Positions 8,481 to 16,774 of a stretch of DNA of 64,000 nt are shown one piece after another. The position numbers and the translations under genes were made by a program. The number at the start of each line of letters is the position of its first letter. Position 1 is the stretch's first letter. The notes under the pieces were generated by a model, which saw nothing but the letters and a program-made list of their open reading frames with translations, ran no database searches and was not told where the DNA came from. The DNA is from an uncultured Bacteroidia bacterium (GTDB taxonomy: Bacteria > Bacteroidota > Bacteroidia > Bacteroidales > F082), in NCBI GenBank assembly GCA_902799345.1, contig CADBZW010000017.1, positions 20,290 through 84,289 of the forward strand, in the 5' to 3' direction.

Positions 8481-9329
8481 ATGCTGCGACTCAATTTAAA
8501 CAATAAAACCCTCATTTTCGACCGCCCCGCCGTCATGGGCATCCTTAACGTCACGCCTGACTCTTTTTCCGACGGTGGGCGTTTCAACCAGATGGGCAAA
8601 GCCTTGCACCATTGCGAACAGATGATTGCCGACGGCGCCGACTTCATCGACATCGGCGGCTGTTCCACAAGGCCCAACAACGCCATTGCCACCGAGAGCG
8701 AGGAAATGGAGCGCATCATCCCCATCTTGAAAGCCATCCGAAAGGCCTTCCCCGACACTCTGATTTCCATCGACACGTTCAGGAAAAATGTCGCTGAAGC
8801 CTGCGTCAACGAAGGCGCCGACCTCATCAACGACATCTCGGGCGGGCTTTTCGACGATGAGATGCTGCCTTACATCGGCAAAAACCACATCCCCTACGTG
8901 ATGATGCACTGCATCGGCACGCCCGAGACCATGCACCAATACACACTCGGCGGCGACATCCACCAAATCGTGATGGACTTCTTCGCACTGCAATGCAAGA
9001 CCTTAGAAGCCTACGGCGAGCAGCAAATCATCCTCGACCCGGGCATCGGCTTCGGCAAGAGTCTTGAAGCCAACTATCAGTTGCTCAACGACTTGAACCG
9101 CTATCGCTACAACGGCCTGCCCATCCTCATCGGCATCTCAAGGAAGTCATTAATCAACAAGGTATTGAACACCACGCCCGACACCGCCGAGAACGGGACG
9201 ACCGTGCTGAACACCATCGCCCTGCTCAACGGGGCCGACATCTTGCGTGTCCACGACGTGAAAAATGCACGCGAAGCCATCGAATTGGTAGGGACTTTTT
9301 GTAATTTTGCAGCAAATTTGAAACCATGA
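8481..9329 (+). CDS. folP: Dihydropteroate synthase
   Basis: 282 residues, normal for the family. It condenses 6-hydroxymethyl-dihydropterin pyrophosphate with p-aminobenzoate in folate synthesis and is the sulfonamide target. MGILNVTPDSFSDGG (about residues 18-32) and DFIDIGGCSTRPN (about 52-64) are the pterin and pyrophosphate loops. The second usually reads DIGGESTRP, so Cys replaces Glu here. ILDPGIGFGK and GISRKS are also present. The start at 8481 follows the divergent promoter; longer in-frame extensions would run through the DUF1599 gene. The stop overlaps the cdaA start (ATGA). Confidence 0.96.
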   Translation: MLRLNLNNKTLIFDRPAVMGILNVTPDSFSDGGRFNQMGKALHHCEQMIADGADFIDIGGCSTRPNNAIATESEEMERIIPILKAIRKAFPDTLISIDTFRKNVAEACVNEGADLINDISGGLFDDEMLPYIGKNHIPYVMMHCIGTPETMHQYTLGGDIHQIVMDFFALQCKTLEAYGEQQIILDPGIGFGKSLEANYQLLNDLNRYRYNGLPILIGISRKSLINKVLNTTPDTAENGTTVLNTIALLNGADILRVHDVKNAREAIELVGTFCNFAANLKP

Positions 9330-10099
9330 TCGACCTGTTCATACAAATCCGTGTCTTCGACATCATCGACATCATCCTGGTAGCGGCCTTGTTCTTCGGG
9401 CTGTACCGCCTGCTGAAAGGCACCTCCGCCATGAGCATCTTCATAGGCATCGTAGCCATCTTCCTCATCTGGCAGCTGGTCAAGTTCTTGCAAATGGAAA
9501 TGCTAACCGCCATCCTTGGTGCTTTCGTCAGCGTGGGCTTCATCGCGCTCATCATCATCTTCCAACCAGAGATCAGACGATTCCTGTTTACCATCGGAGC
9601 CCAAGCCCAGGAAGGCAAGCTGTCACGAAAATTCAAGTTCCTGAAAGTCAGGAGCAACGTGGATTTGGACATTGACGCACTCGTCAAGGCCTGCACCAAC
9701 ATGTCGGACATCAAACAAGGCGCCCTCATCTTGTTGACGCGCAAAAACGACTTGGACGACATCATCGCGACCGGTGTGGTGGTCAACGCGGACATCAGCA
9801 ACCCGTTGATTGAGAACATCTTTTTCAAGAACAGTCCTTTGCACGACGGTGCCATGGTCATCCGCCACAACCGCATCACCGCAGCCCGCTGCATCCTTCC
9901 CGTGACGCAAAAGACCAACATTCCAGGCCATTACGGATTGCGTCACCGCGCCGCCATCGGCGTGACCGAGGTCAACGACTGCATCGCCGTCGTCGTCTCG
10001 GAGGAGACCGGCACCATCAGCATGGTGACGGGAGGCGAAATCCAAACCGTACAACGGGAACAACTAAAGGAAATGATTGAGAAGGAGTTGAGAGTTTAG
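9326..10099 (+). CDS. cdaA: Diadenylate cyclase CdaA (c-di-AMP synthase)
   Basis: 257 residues. Three N-terminal membrane helices (about residues 10-80) precede a DisA_N-type diadenylate cyclase domain that makes c-di-AMP from two ATP. The catalytic DGAMVI and GLRHRAA motifs are intact (about residues 172 and 205). In other phyla cdaA sits with cdaR and glmM; here it is coupled to folP by an ATGA overlap. The C-terminal codons (KELRV then stop) lie inside a GTTGAGAGTTTAGAG repeat word that also occurs in the amgK-rapZ linker. Confidence 0.95.
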   Translation: MIDLFIQIRVFDIIDIILVAALFFGLYRLLKGTSAMSIFIGIVAIFLIWQLVKFLQMEMLTAILGAFVSVGFIALIIIFQPEIRRFLFTIGAQAQEGKLSRKFKFLKVRSNVDLDIDALVKACTNMSDIKQGALILLTRKNDLDDIIATGVVVNADISNPLIENIFFKNSPLHDGAMVIRHNRITAARCILPVTQKTNIPGHYGLRHRAAIGVTEVNDCIAVVVSEETGTISMVTGGEIQTVQREQLKEMIEKELRV

Positions 10100-10131
10100 A
10101 GTTGAAGTGTTGTTTAACACTCAACACTAAA

Positions 10132-10905
10132 CTATTCTATTTCAATGAAACGATCCTCGTCCTCCGCATAACGGAGTTTTTGTTTATACGGGTCGTAACG
10201 CAGCAGCAGCTGATAGTTGTAATTCCTCTTCTTCAATTCAGCACCCACATAGCTATTCATCATGTAGTCGTAGGTGTAGCCCGCATAGAGCTTGCCCAGA
10301 TACACGGCATAGTTGTAAACATCCTTGAGTTCAAGGGTGTCGATGGAATACTTATAGTCAATCTTGTTCTCCCAGAAGGAATAGTCCGTCTTCGAGTCGA
10401 AACCATCCATGAGGTTGTGCTCGCAAAACAGCACTGGCCTCCAATCGCCGTCGTTGACCTCAAACCATGAAGCCACATTGACCGTATTCAAGGGGTGCTT
10501 ATAGCTGTATTCGTCAGTGTCACTGAAGAGATAGTCCTCGTACTCCGTGATGCGCCCAGAGACCTCCACTCGCGAAAGCACCACCATCCAATGCACGGAA
10601 TCCACCTGCACTTGGTCAGGGTCTTCGGGCACGTACACTTCAAGGCCATAATCACCCAATGCCTTGGCATAAGCGTTATACATGACATCGAGAAACAGGT
10701 CCTGATTGAAGCCGTTCAACACCTGGGTTTGCTGGCCGAGCTGGGTATTGTATTCCACCTTCACGTCAGCGCTTTCCGGGAAATAGACCGCCACCTGTGT
10801 GTTGGCCTTTTCCGCCACGAAGGTTTTTGCCAATTTCAGTTCCGTTTGGCAGCTCGAAAGCATCAACGCACAGAATAATCCTATGAGAAATAGACACTTT
10901 TTCAT
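10132..10905 (-). CDS. Putative lipoprotein of unknown function
   Basis: 257 residues. The N-terminus MKKCLFLIGLFCALMLSSCQ is a lipoprotein signal with lipobox LSSC, so the protein is probably membrane-anchored. The mature part is acidic and rich in Tyr and Asp, with no enzymatic motif I recognise. The start overlaps the parC stop (ATGA), so it is likely co-expressed with topoisomerase IV; the link is positional only. The gene is convergent with cdaA across 32 bases. Confidence 0.8.
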   Translation of the reverse strand: MKKCLFLIGLFCALMLSSCQTELKLAKTFVAEKANTQVAVYFPESADVKVEYNTQLGQQTQVLNGFNQDLFLDVMYNAYAKALGDYGLEVYVPEDPDQVQVDSVHWMVVLSRVEVSGRITEYEDYLFSDTDEYSYKHPLNTVNVASWFEVNDGDWRPVLFCEHNLMDGFDSKTDYSFWENKIDYKYSIDTLELKDVYNYAVYLGKLYAGYTYDYMMNSYVGAELKKRNYNYQLLLRYDPYKQKLRYAEDEDRFIEIE

Positions 10906-13688
10906 TCCAATTCACTTCCAAATAAATCCATCTGCACGCCGTCACCTTGAGGTTTCACGACCTCCATCGGGACATCGGCAGGATTGACCACCACTTTTAC
11001 TTCTTTTTCGGGTTCGCCAGCAGTATCCTGCTCTTCAACTCCTTCGGCAGGCTCACCAGCCTCAGAATCAGCAGGCTCATCTTCACTCGGCTCGGGTTGG
11101 AAAGGCTCCAAGAACTGCCAGCTGTCGATCTCTCTCGTCGAGAGGCGTTTGCCTTTGGCCTTGTAGCTCTTGATGCCGATGAACTCTTCCACGTTGACCT
11201 CGTCGTCGGGGAAGCTGTTGCCAGCATCGCTGACCTTGTAGCTCAACAGCAGGCGAGGCAACACGTCGGTACTCATTCCCAGATACTTTGCCTCGGGATG
11301 CTCGCCGATGAAGGAGGTGCGGGTATTCAACTTGGTCTCAGCCTCGATGCAGAAACGCTTTAGATAGTGTTTCTGCGTCTCGCCTTCGATATAAACCACG
11401 GAGAAAATCTCATCCGGGTCGAACTTGCGAATCTCCACCATGTCGTCGTCGAAGTGCGTGTTGAGGTCGAAGCCCGAAATCTTGAACTCGCCGTTGCTGA
11501 AGATTTGCAGGATCTTGTCCTCACCTTCGAAAGCGCCAAGGTATTGTCCGCGCTTGTCGGCGTTGAGGCGGCGCACCGTGTCGTCAAACCAGATGTCGCG
11601 AGCGTTGAGCGTAGAGACGCCTTCCCCACCCTTCTTCACTTCCTTGACCTCGTATTTCGTGAGCAGGTTGCCTCTGGCATCGCGGCCCTTCACGGCCAAC
11701 TCAGCGAAGTCGTAGTCGACGGTTTTCTGCTTCTTGTTGAACAGCACCAGGGTCACCTTGATAATCTCGGCCTCGCCATTGGGATTCGGAGAGAAATAAC
11801 GCACCTTCGAACCGGGTTTGCCTTGCGTGAGGTCGTATTCCTTGTCGCGGGTGATGCCTTTCACGGCGAAGCGTTTCACATAATGCGGCGCGCCGTTCTT
11901 GCCATCACGATAGACGACATTGTAGGTCGTGCGGTCATCGTTCTTGTGGAACACATGCACATGGATGATCTTCTGGCCCACAAAGAGTTTAGGCTGAAGC
12001 TTGGTAACCATGTACTTACCGTCTTCATGGAACACGATGATGTCGTCCATGTCGGAGCAATCGCACACATACTCGTAGGCTTCCTTGTTCTTCTCGCGTT
12101 TCAGGCCCTCGCCCGTGCAGACGAAGCCTTCGTCCTTGTTGACGTAAAGCTTCTCGTTGTTGGCAGCCACTGCCACGGCGGAGATATTGTCGAAGTTGCG
12201 GATCTCGGTCTTGCGCTCGCGGCCTTCGCCATATTTTTCTTTGATGTGCAGGAAATAGTCGATGGTATAGTCCACGATATGGTCGAGGTTGTAGCGTGCC
12301 TCTTCCATGCGTTGTTCAAGGTCAGCCAACTGTTCGTCGGCCTTCTTGATATCGAATCGTGAGATCTTACGGACGGGCTTCTCACAGAGTTTCTCCACGT
12401 CTTCACGTGTCACGTCACGTTTCAGCAGCTTGCGGTACTTGTCGAAGCGGCGCTCGATACCCGTATAAAGGGCGTCCCAATCGGGATATTCCTTGCTTTC
12501 CAATTCCTTGTAGATGCCTTTCTCGAAGAAAATCTTCTCCAGCGACACCCAATGCCAGCTGTTCTCCAACTCATCAATCAATATGCGGAGTTCGAGGCTT
12601 AGAAGCTCCATCGTGCGGTCGGTGCTGAGTTTCAGTATCTCGCTTACACCCATGAAGGCCGGATGCTGGTTGACGATGACGCAGGCATTGGGCGAAATCG
12701 ACACCTCACAATCAGTGAAAGCATAGAGCGCGTCGATAGTCTGGTCGGGCGAGACTCCAGGATTCAGGTAAATCACGATTTCGCATTGCTCGGCGGTATT
12801 GTCGTCGATTTTCTTGATCTTGATCTTGCCTTTGTCGTTGCACTTCACGATGCTGTCGATGACGCCGCCCGTGGTGGTTCCGTATGGTATCTCGCTAATA
12901 ATCAGAGTTTTCTTATCCTGCTGGCTGATACGTGCGCGGATGCGCACCTTGCCGCCACGCAGGCCATCGTTGTAGTTGGTCACGTCCATCAGGCCGCCTG
13001 TCGGGAAGTCAGGATATAGTGTGAAAGGCTCATCGCGCAGATAGGCGATGGAGGCGTCAATCAACTCGTTGAAGTTATGTGGCAAGAACTTGGATGCCAG
13101 ACCCACGGCGATGCCTTCCGTGCCTTGCGCCAGCAGCAGCGGGAACTTCACCGGCAGCGACACAGGCTCGGCGTTACGGTTGTCGTAGGAACGCGTCCAG
13201 TCGGTGGTCTTGTGGTTGAAGACGACCTCTTTGGCGAATTTGGAGAGGCGTGCCTCGATGTAACGCGGGGCAGCCGCATCGTCGCCCGTGAGGATGTTAC
13301 CGAAATTACCTTGGGTATCGATGAGCAGGTCTTTCTGTGCCAGCTGCACGAGGGCGTCACCGATGGAGGCATCGCCGTGCGGGTGATATTTCATCGTGTT
13401 ACCCACGATGTTGGCCACCTTGTTGAAACGACCGTCGTCGAGTTCGTCCATCGAATGCAGGATGCGGCGCTGCACCGGCTTCAGGCCGTCCTCGATAGCC
13501 GGCACGGCGCGTTCGAGGATGACGTAGGAGGCATAGTCGAGAAACCAGTTCTCGAACATGCCTTTCAGCGGAATGACATGATGCTCATCTTCTTGCTCTT
13601 GGGCCTGGGCATCCTCGACGCCTTCCATAGTTTCGTCAATGGGCTGCTCGTCCAAGGGTTCGTTTTCGTTCTTTTCTTCGGTATCCAT
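10902..13688 (-). CDS. parC: DNA topoisomerase IV subunit A (GyrA/ParC family)
   Basis: 928 residues. It carries the DNA-cleavage and wrapping functions of a type IIA topoisomerase for decatenation. The start at 13688 (MDTEEKNENEPL) follows a clear -7 box; upstream codons would overlap that promoter. A ~35-residue acidic leader precedes the winged-helix cleavage domain, with KYHPHGDASIGDALVQLAQ (Ala at the usual quinolone-determining Ser position) and active-site Tyr143 in APRYIEAR. A beta-propeller C-terminal domain follows. The last ~70 residues are very acidic and end in QMDLFGSELE, which resembles a sliding-clamp-binding peptide. A GyrA assignment is less likely given the QMDLF tail and diverged propeller, but sequence alone does not exclude it. 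Confidence 0.88.
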   Translation of the reverse strand: MDTEEKNENEPLDEQPIDETMEGVEDAQAQEQEDEHHVIPLKGMFENWFLDYASYVILERAVPAIEDGLKPVQRRILHSMDELDDGRFNKVANIVGNTMKYHPHGDASIGDALVQLAQKDLLIDTQGNFGNILTGDDAAAPRYIEARLSKFAKEVVFNHKTTDWTRSYDNRNAEPVSLPVKFPLLLAQGTEGIAVGLASKFLPHNFNELIDASIAYLRDEPFTLYPDFPTGGLMDVTNYNDGLRGGKVRIRARISQQDKKTLIISEIPYGTTTGGVIDSIVKCNDKGKIKIKKIDDNTAEQCEIVIYLNPGVSPDQTIDALYAFTDCEVSISPNACVIVNQHPAFMGVSEILKLSTDRTMELLSLELRILIDELENSWHWVSLEKIFFEKGIYKELESKEYPDWDALYTGIERRFDKYRKLLKRDVTREDVEKLCEKPVRKISRFDIKKADEQLADLEQRMEEARYNLDHIVDYTIDYFLHIKEKYGEGRERKTEIRNFDNISAVAVAANNEKLYVNKDEGFVCTGEGLKREKNKEAYEYVCDCSDMDDIIVFHEDGKYMVTKLQPKLFVGQKIIHVHVFHKNDDRTTYNVVYRDGKNGAPHYVKRFAVKGITRDKEYDLTQGKPGSKVRYFSPNPNGEAEIIKVTLVLFNKKQKTVDYDFAELAVKGRDARGNLLTKYEVKEVKKGGEGVSTLNARDIWFDDTVRRLNADKRGQYLGAFEGEDKILQIFSNGEFKISGFDLNTHFDDDMVEIRKFDPDEIFSVVYIEGETQKHYLKRFCIEAETKLNTRTSFIGEHPEAKYLGMSTDVLPRLLLSYKVSDAGNSFPDDEVNVEEFIGIKSYKAKGKRLSTREIDSWQFLEPFQPEPSEDEPADSEAGEPAEGVEEQDTAGEPEKEVKVVVNPADVPMEVVKPQGDGVQMDLFGSELE

Positions 13689-13707
13689 TGTTCGTTTTCT
13701 ACTGCTT

Positions 13708-13716
13708 GCAAAAATA
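13708..13716 (-). promoter_or_regulatory. parC: -7 box for parC and lipoprotein gene
   Basis: Minus-strand TATTTTTGC, 20 bases upstream of the parC ATG. It supports the 13688 start. Confidence 0.6.
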
Positions 13717-13748
13717 GGAAAAAAACGGCAGCTACAAATTGCCATCCA

Positions 13749-16697
13749 TTACTTTTCGGTCAATTTTTGATACATTTTAAACAGCCGAGCCACAATCTCG
13801 CTCTCGGTGGCATCTTTTGGGAAACCGTATGCCTCAAGCACAGCGGCATCGTTGGCGCGATGGGCACGGCGAAGCTCTATGGGCATTAAATCGGGGTCGT
13901 ACAAATCCGCCAAAGAACTATCTGGATACAAAGCTCTCGCATCAAGAATTGCGCGTGCGGTTTGTATAATCTTTTCAAGTTGTGTATCCGAAGGTTGAGG
14001 CCAAGGGAAGTCGTTGTAAACTATGTCTTTGGAATAACGATAGTCAGATTTCAATCGTCCGGCAACGACTCTCATCCATGCCATATGGACACTCGATTCC
14101 AAAATCCCAAAATGATATTCTGAGGCATTGGGGATAATGGTAACCAGATTGGTTGGAATAGTATCACCAGTCAAGAAGCCCATCGGTACATACCTCCTTT
14201 TTTCCGACGAAACAGCAGGAACAATAATATATGCCTCGGGGTTCAAAGTCTCACGGAAAAGATGCGGTTGGTCAGCCAATTTTTGCCGACCTTTGTCGGG
14301 TGAAGAAAGCCTGTCTTTTCGACAAGCAACAACCCTTTCATATACCAAAGGCATTTTTTTGATTTCTACAGGCGAAGCACCAACAAGCCAAAGACAATAC
14401 CTAGCCTTGTTATTAATAAACTCCTCGCTGCCAACAAGTTTTTTAATGTATTTTAGTGCCGAAGGTTCCTTCTTTATAAAATCTTCATAATCCCGTGCTT
14501 CAACGATGAGATTGCCACCATCAGCAGGCCTGTCCCCAGTTGTCATTTTAGGCACATCGCAAAGCGGCAGGTTTCTACCTTCTATGAAAACATCTTCGGA
14601 GTCAATGAGATATCCATTGATGTTGGATGCTTCGATACATGCATCATGATCATAAATCATCTTCTTTTGCTCAGTATGATTAGCCGAGAAACCAATAATC
14701 ACGCAATGCACATGGGCTTTCTGGTTGGCTTCACTATCCCAAACGAATGCTCTCCATGCAAAGTCGATATGAACCCCATACCGCGACATTATTGGCTTCC
14801 AAATAGCCGCCACTTGTTCGCCTTGGGTTATACTATTGGTTGAAACGAACGCTGCCCTGGTATTCGGGCTTGACTCCATTAGTCTTGCCGCTTTGAAATA
14901 CCAACCCGATACATAGTCAACCTTTCCTGACATTTTGTAAGGCTTGCCTTTCTCATCGACCAATACAGATAAAAGGTCCTTCTTTTGCTCTTCATTTTGG
15001 ATAGAATAGCCCAGGAAGGGAGGATTACCCATAATGTAATCAAAAACAACATGATAAAAAGTAGGAGTCTTTTGAGATTGGGTCACAACCTCTTTGGTGT
15101 GAATTTCAAGGTTTTCGTAATACACAGGACCTTCTCCTGCCATCGTCACCGGATTGTCATTCAAATCCGTGTATGCCACAGTCCGCTTGGCATAGATTAT
15201 AGGAGTGTCTTCTTTCAATTCCCACTCATCCCATGACAAACGCAAAGCATTCCCTTCCTTAATATTAGTATATCGCTTCAATGGTAACGGGTCAAGGATG
15301 AAGCCCACTATCTCGTCGGTCTCCTGCATCATCTGCGATTCGGCAATCCAAAGGGCCGTTTGAGCCACCGCGCAGGCAAAATCGTTGATTTCGATGCCAT
15401 AGAACTGACTGATACTCACTTTGATGGGGTCGGCCATCTCACCAATGACACGGTCGGTGCCATAAATGATTCGCAACGCTTCGTTTTCGAGTCGGCGCAG
15501 CGAGGTATAGGATTCTGTGAGGAAGTTACCCGAACCACATGCAGGGTCAAGAAACTTCAACGAAGCCAACTTTTCTTGGAAAGCAAGTGCTTTGTCCCTT
15601 TTGGCCTTTGCCATCGTGACGGCCTTAATATCAGCCAATTCCTTCTTCAAGTCGTCCAAAAACAACGGGTCGATGACTTTGCGGATGTTCTCGATAGAGG
15701 TGTAATGCATTCCTCCGGCGCGGCGTGTTTCAGGGTTGAGGGTGCTTTCAAACACGGCACCGAAAATGGTTGGCGAAATCAGGCTCCAATCGAAATCGTC
15801 GGATGCACGCTGGAGGATAAGTTCACGGATTTCATCATTGATGCGTGGAATCTCGATGTCGCCAGCAAACATACCACCATTGACGTAAGGGAACGCAGCC
15901 AGTTTTTCATCCATATAGGGATCGCGGTCCTCAGGCTTGGTGTCCAACACATGGAACAATTCTATCAGCTTTGTCCTGAAATCGGCAGCCGAAAACTGAG
16001 CCATGTAATCATGGAACATGTTCTTGCTTCCAAAAACACCCGCATCCTCGGAATAAAGGCAAAACACCAATCGGACACAGAGCTTATTAAGGGCTTTCTG
16101 CGACTCCAGATTACTGGGGTCTTTGTATTGGGCAAGTATCTTGTCGTACAACACACCGACAATCTCACCCGCCTTGATGCTGACTTCCACCCCCCTCTTG
16201 ATGTGTGCATTGGCATCATTCACCAAGAAAGCCAAACGGTGATATTCCTTTTCCAAATCGGCCAATTGGATCACTTCAGGCGCGTCATTGGGATGCTCCA
16301 TGTCGTGCACTTCAAAAGTAGTGAAGTTGCAAGCCACAATCCACCGCGGCGCCATCGACAAAGGCAGACCTGCGGCATAGCGACGTGCTTGCTGATAAGG
16401 TGTGAGTTCCGCTCCATCACTTTGCTTAGCCTTGGCAGAGAGGTCGACATGCGAACCTTTCTGCTCAATCAGAACTTTAGTAACACTGATATATGCATCA
16501 ATGAAGTCAGAGCCTTTTTCTTTGGTGATGGTCTTCACAGGAAGCTCAAACTGCATCCATGCCATTGGGTTATCGATACCGAAGACATTATGCAGCAACT
16601 CCAGCCAAAAACGCTGGGTTTCACCTTTCTCATAGCCTTTACCCATCCAATCCTTAGCGAATTGTCTGGCTGCTTGTTTTTGTGTTGTGTTTGACAT
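13749..16697 (-). CDS. MmeI-like single-chain restriction-modification enzyme (type IIL/IIG)
   Basis: 982 residues, close to MmeI (about 920). One polypeptide appears to carry both activities. The N-terminal nuclease has Asp67 (FIDAYI) and Glu78/Lys80 (VLIEQKG), matching the D-(x)n-ExK active site of MmeI. A helical spacer follows, then the gamma-type N6-adenine methyltransferase with motif I LDPACGSGNF near residue 384 and motif IV GNPPF near 557. The C-terminal third should be the target-recognition part. The sequence is visibly more A+T rich than its neighbours, and the gene stands alone between housekeeping genes, which suggests horizontal acquisition. A BREX PglX is a weaker alternative, because no BREX genes are nearby. 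Both catalytic centres look intact. Confidence 0.88.
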   Translation of the reverse strand: MSNTTQKQAARQFAKDWMGKGYEKGETQRFWLELLHNVFGIDNPMAWMQFELPVKTITKEKGSDFIDAYISVTKVLIEQKGSHVDLSAKAKQSDGAELTPYQQARRYAAGLPLSMAPRWIVACNFTTFEVHDMEHPNDAPEVIQLADLEKEYHRLAFLVNDANAHIKRGVEVSIKAGEIVGVLYDKILAQYKDPSNLESQKALNKLCVRLVFCLYSEDAGVFGSKNMFHDYMAQFSAADFRTKLIELFHVLDTKPEDRDPYMDEKLAAFPYVNGGMFAGDIEIPRINDEIRELILQRASDDFDWSLISPTIFGAVFESTLNPETRRAGGMHYTSIENIRKVIDPLFLDDLKKELADIKAVTMAKAKRDKALAFQEKLASLKFLDPACGSGNFLTESYTSLRRLENEALRIIYGTDRVIGEMADPIKVSISQFYGIEINDFACAVAQTALWIAESQMMQETDEIVGFILDPLPLKRYTNIKEGNALRLSWDEWELKEDTPIIYAKRTVAYTDLNDNPVTMAGEGPVYYENLEIHTKEVVTQSQKTPTFYHVVFDYIMGNPPFLGYSIQNEEQKKDLLSVLVDEKGKPYKMSGKVDYVSGWYFKAARLMESSPNTRAAFVSTNSITQGEQVAAIWKPIMSRYGVHIDFAWRAFVWDSEANQKAHVHCVIIGFSANHTEQKKMIYDHDACIEASNINGYLIDSEDVFIEGRNLPLCDVPKMTTGDRPADGGNLIVEARDYEDFIKKEPSALKYIKKLVGSEEFINNKARYCLWLVGASPVEIKKMPLVYERVVACRKDRLSSPDKGRQKLADQPHLFRETLNPEAYIIVPAVSSEKRRYVPMGFLTGDTIPTNLVTIIPNASEYHFGILESSVHMAWMRVVAGRLKSDYRYSKDIVYNDFPWPQPSDTQLEKIIQTARAILDARALYPDSSLADLYDPDLMPIELRRAHRANDAAVLEAYGFPKDATESEIVARLFKMYQKLTEK

Positions 16698-16721
16698 TTT
16701 TACATCATCCTATTATGGCTT

Positions 16722-16729
16722 CAAAGATA
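16722..16729 (-). promoter_or_regulatory. -7 box for the MmeI-like gene
   Basis: Minus-strand TATCTTTG, 24 bases upstream of the start codon; it gives the gene its own Bacteroidetes-type promoter. Confidence 0.5.
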
Positions 16730-16774
16730 TGCATTTTTTCTGAGTAAAATGCGCTTTTTTGTTAAAAAGAAACT

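Noticed and set aside
10106-10127. AGTGTT-GTTT-AACACT as terminator between cdaA and the lipoprotein gene
   Set aside because: The stem is weak and no T run follows; it is part of an intergenic repeat.
11367-12362. 331-codon plus-strand frame
   Set aside because: Antisense to parC; no family features and no promoter.
13749-16697. BREX PglX methyltransferase
   Set aside because: An N-terminal D...ExK nuclease is present and no brx/pgl genes are nearby; MmeI-like fits better.
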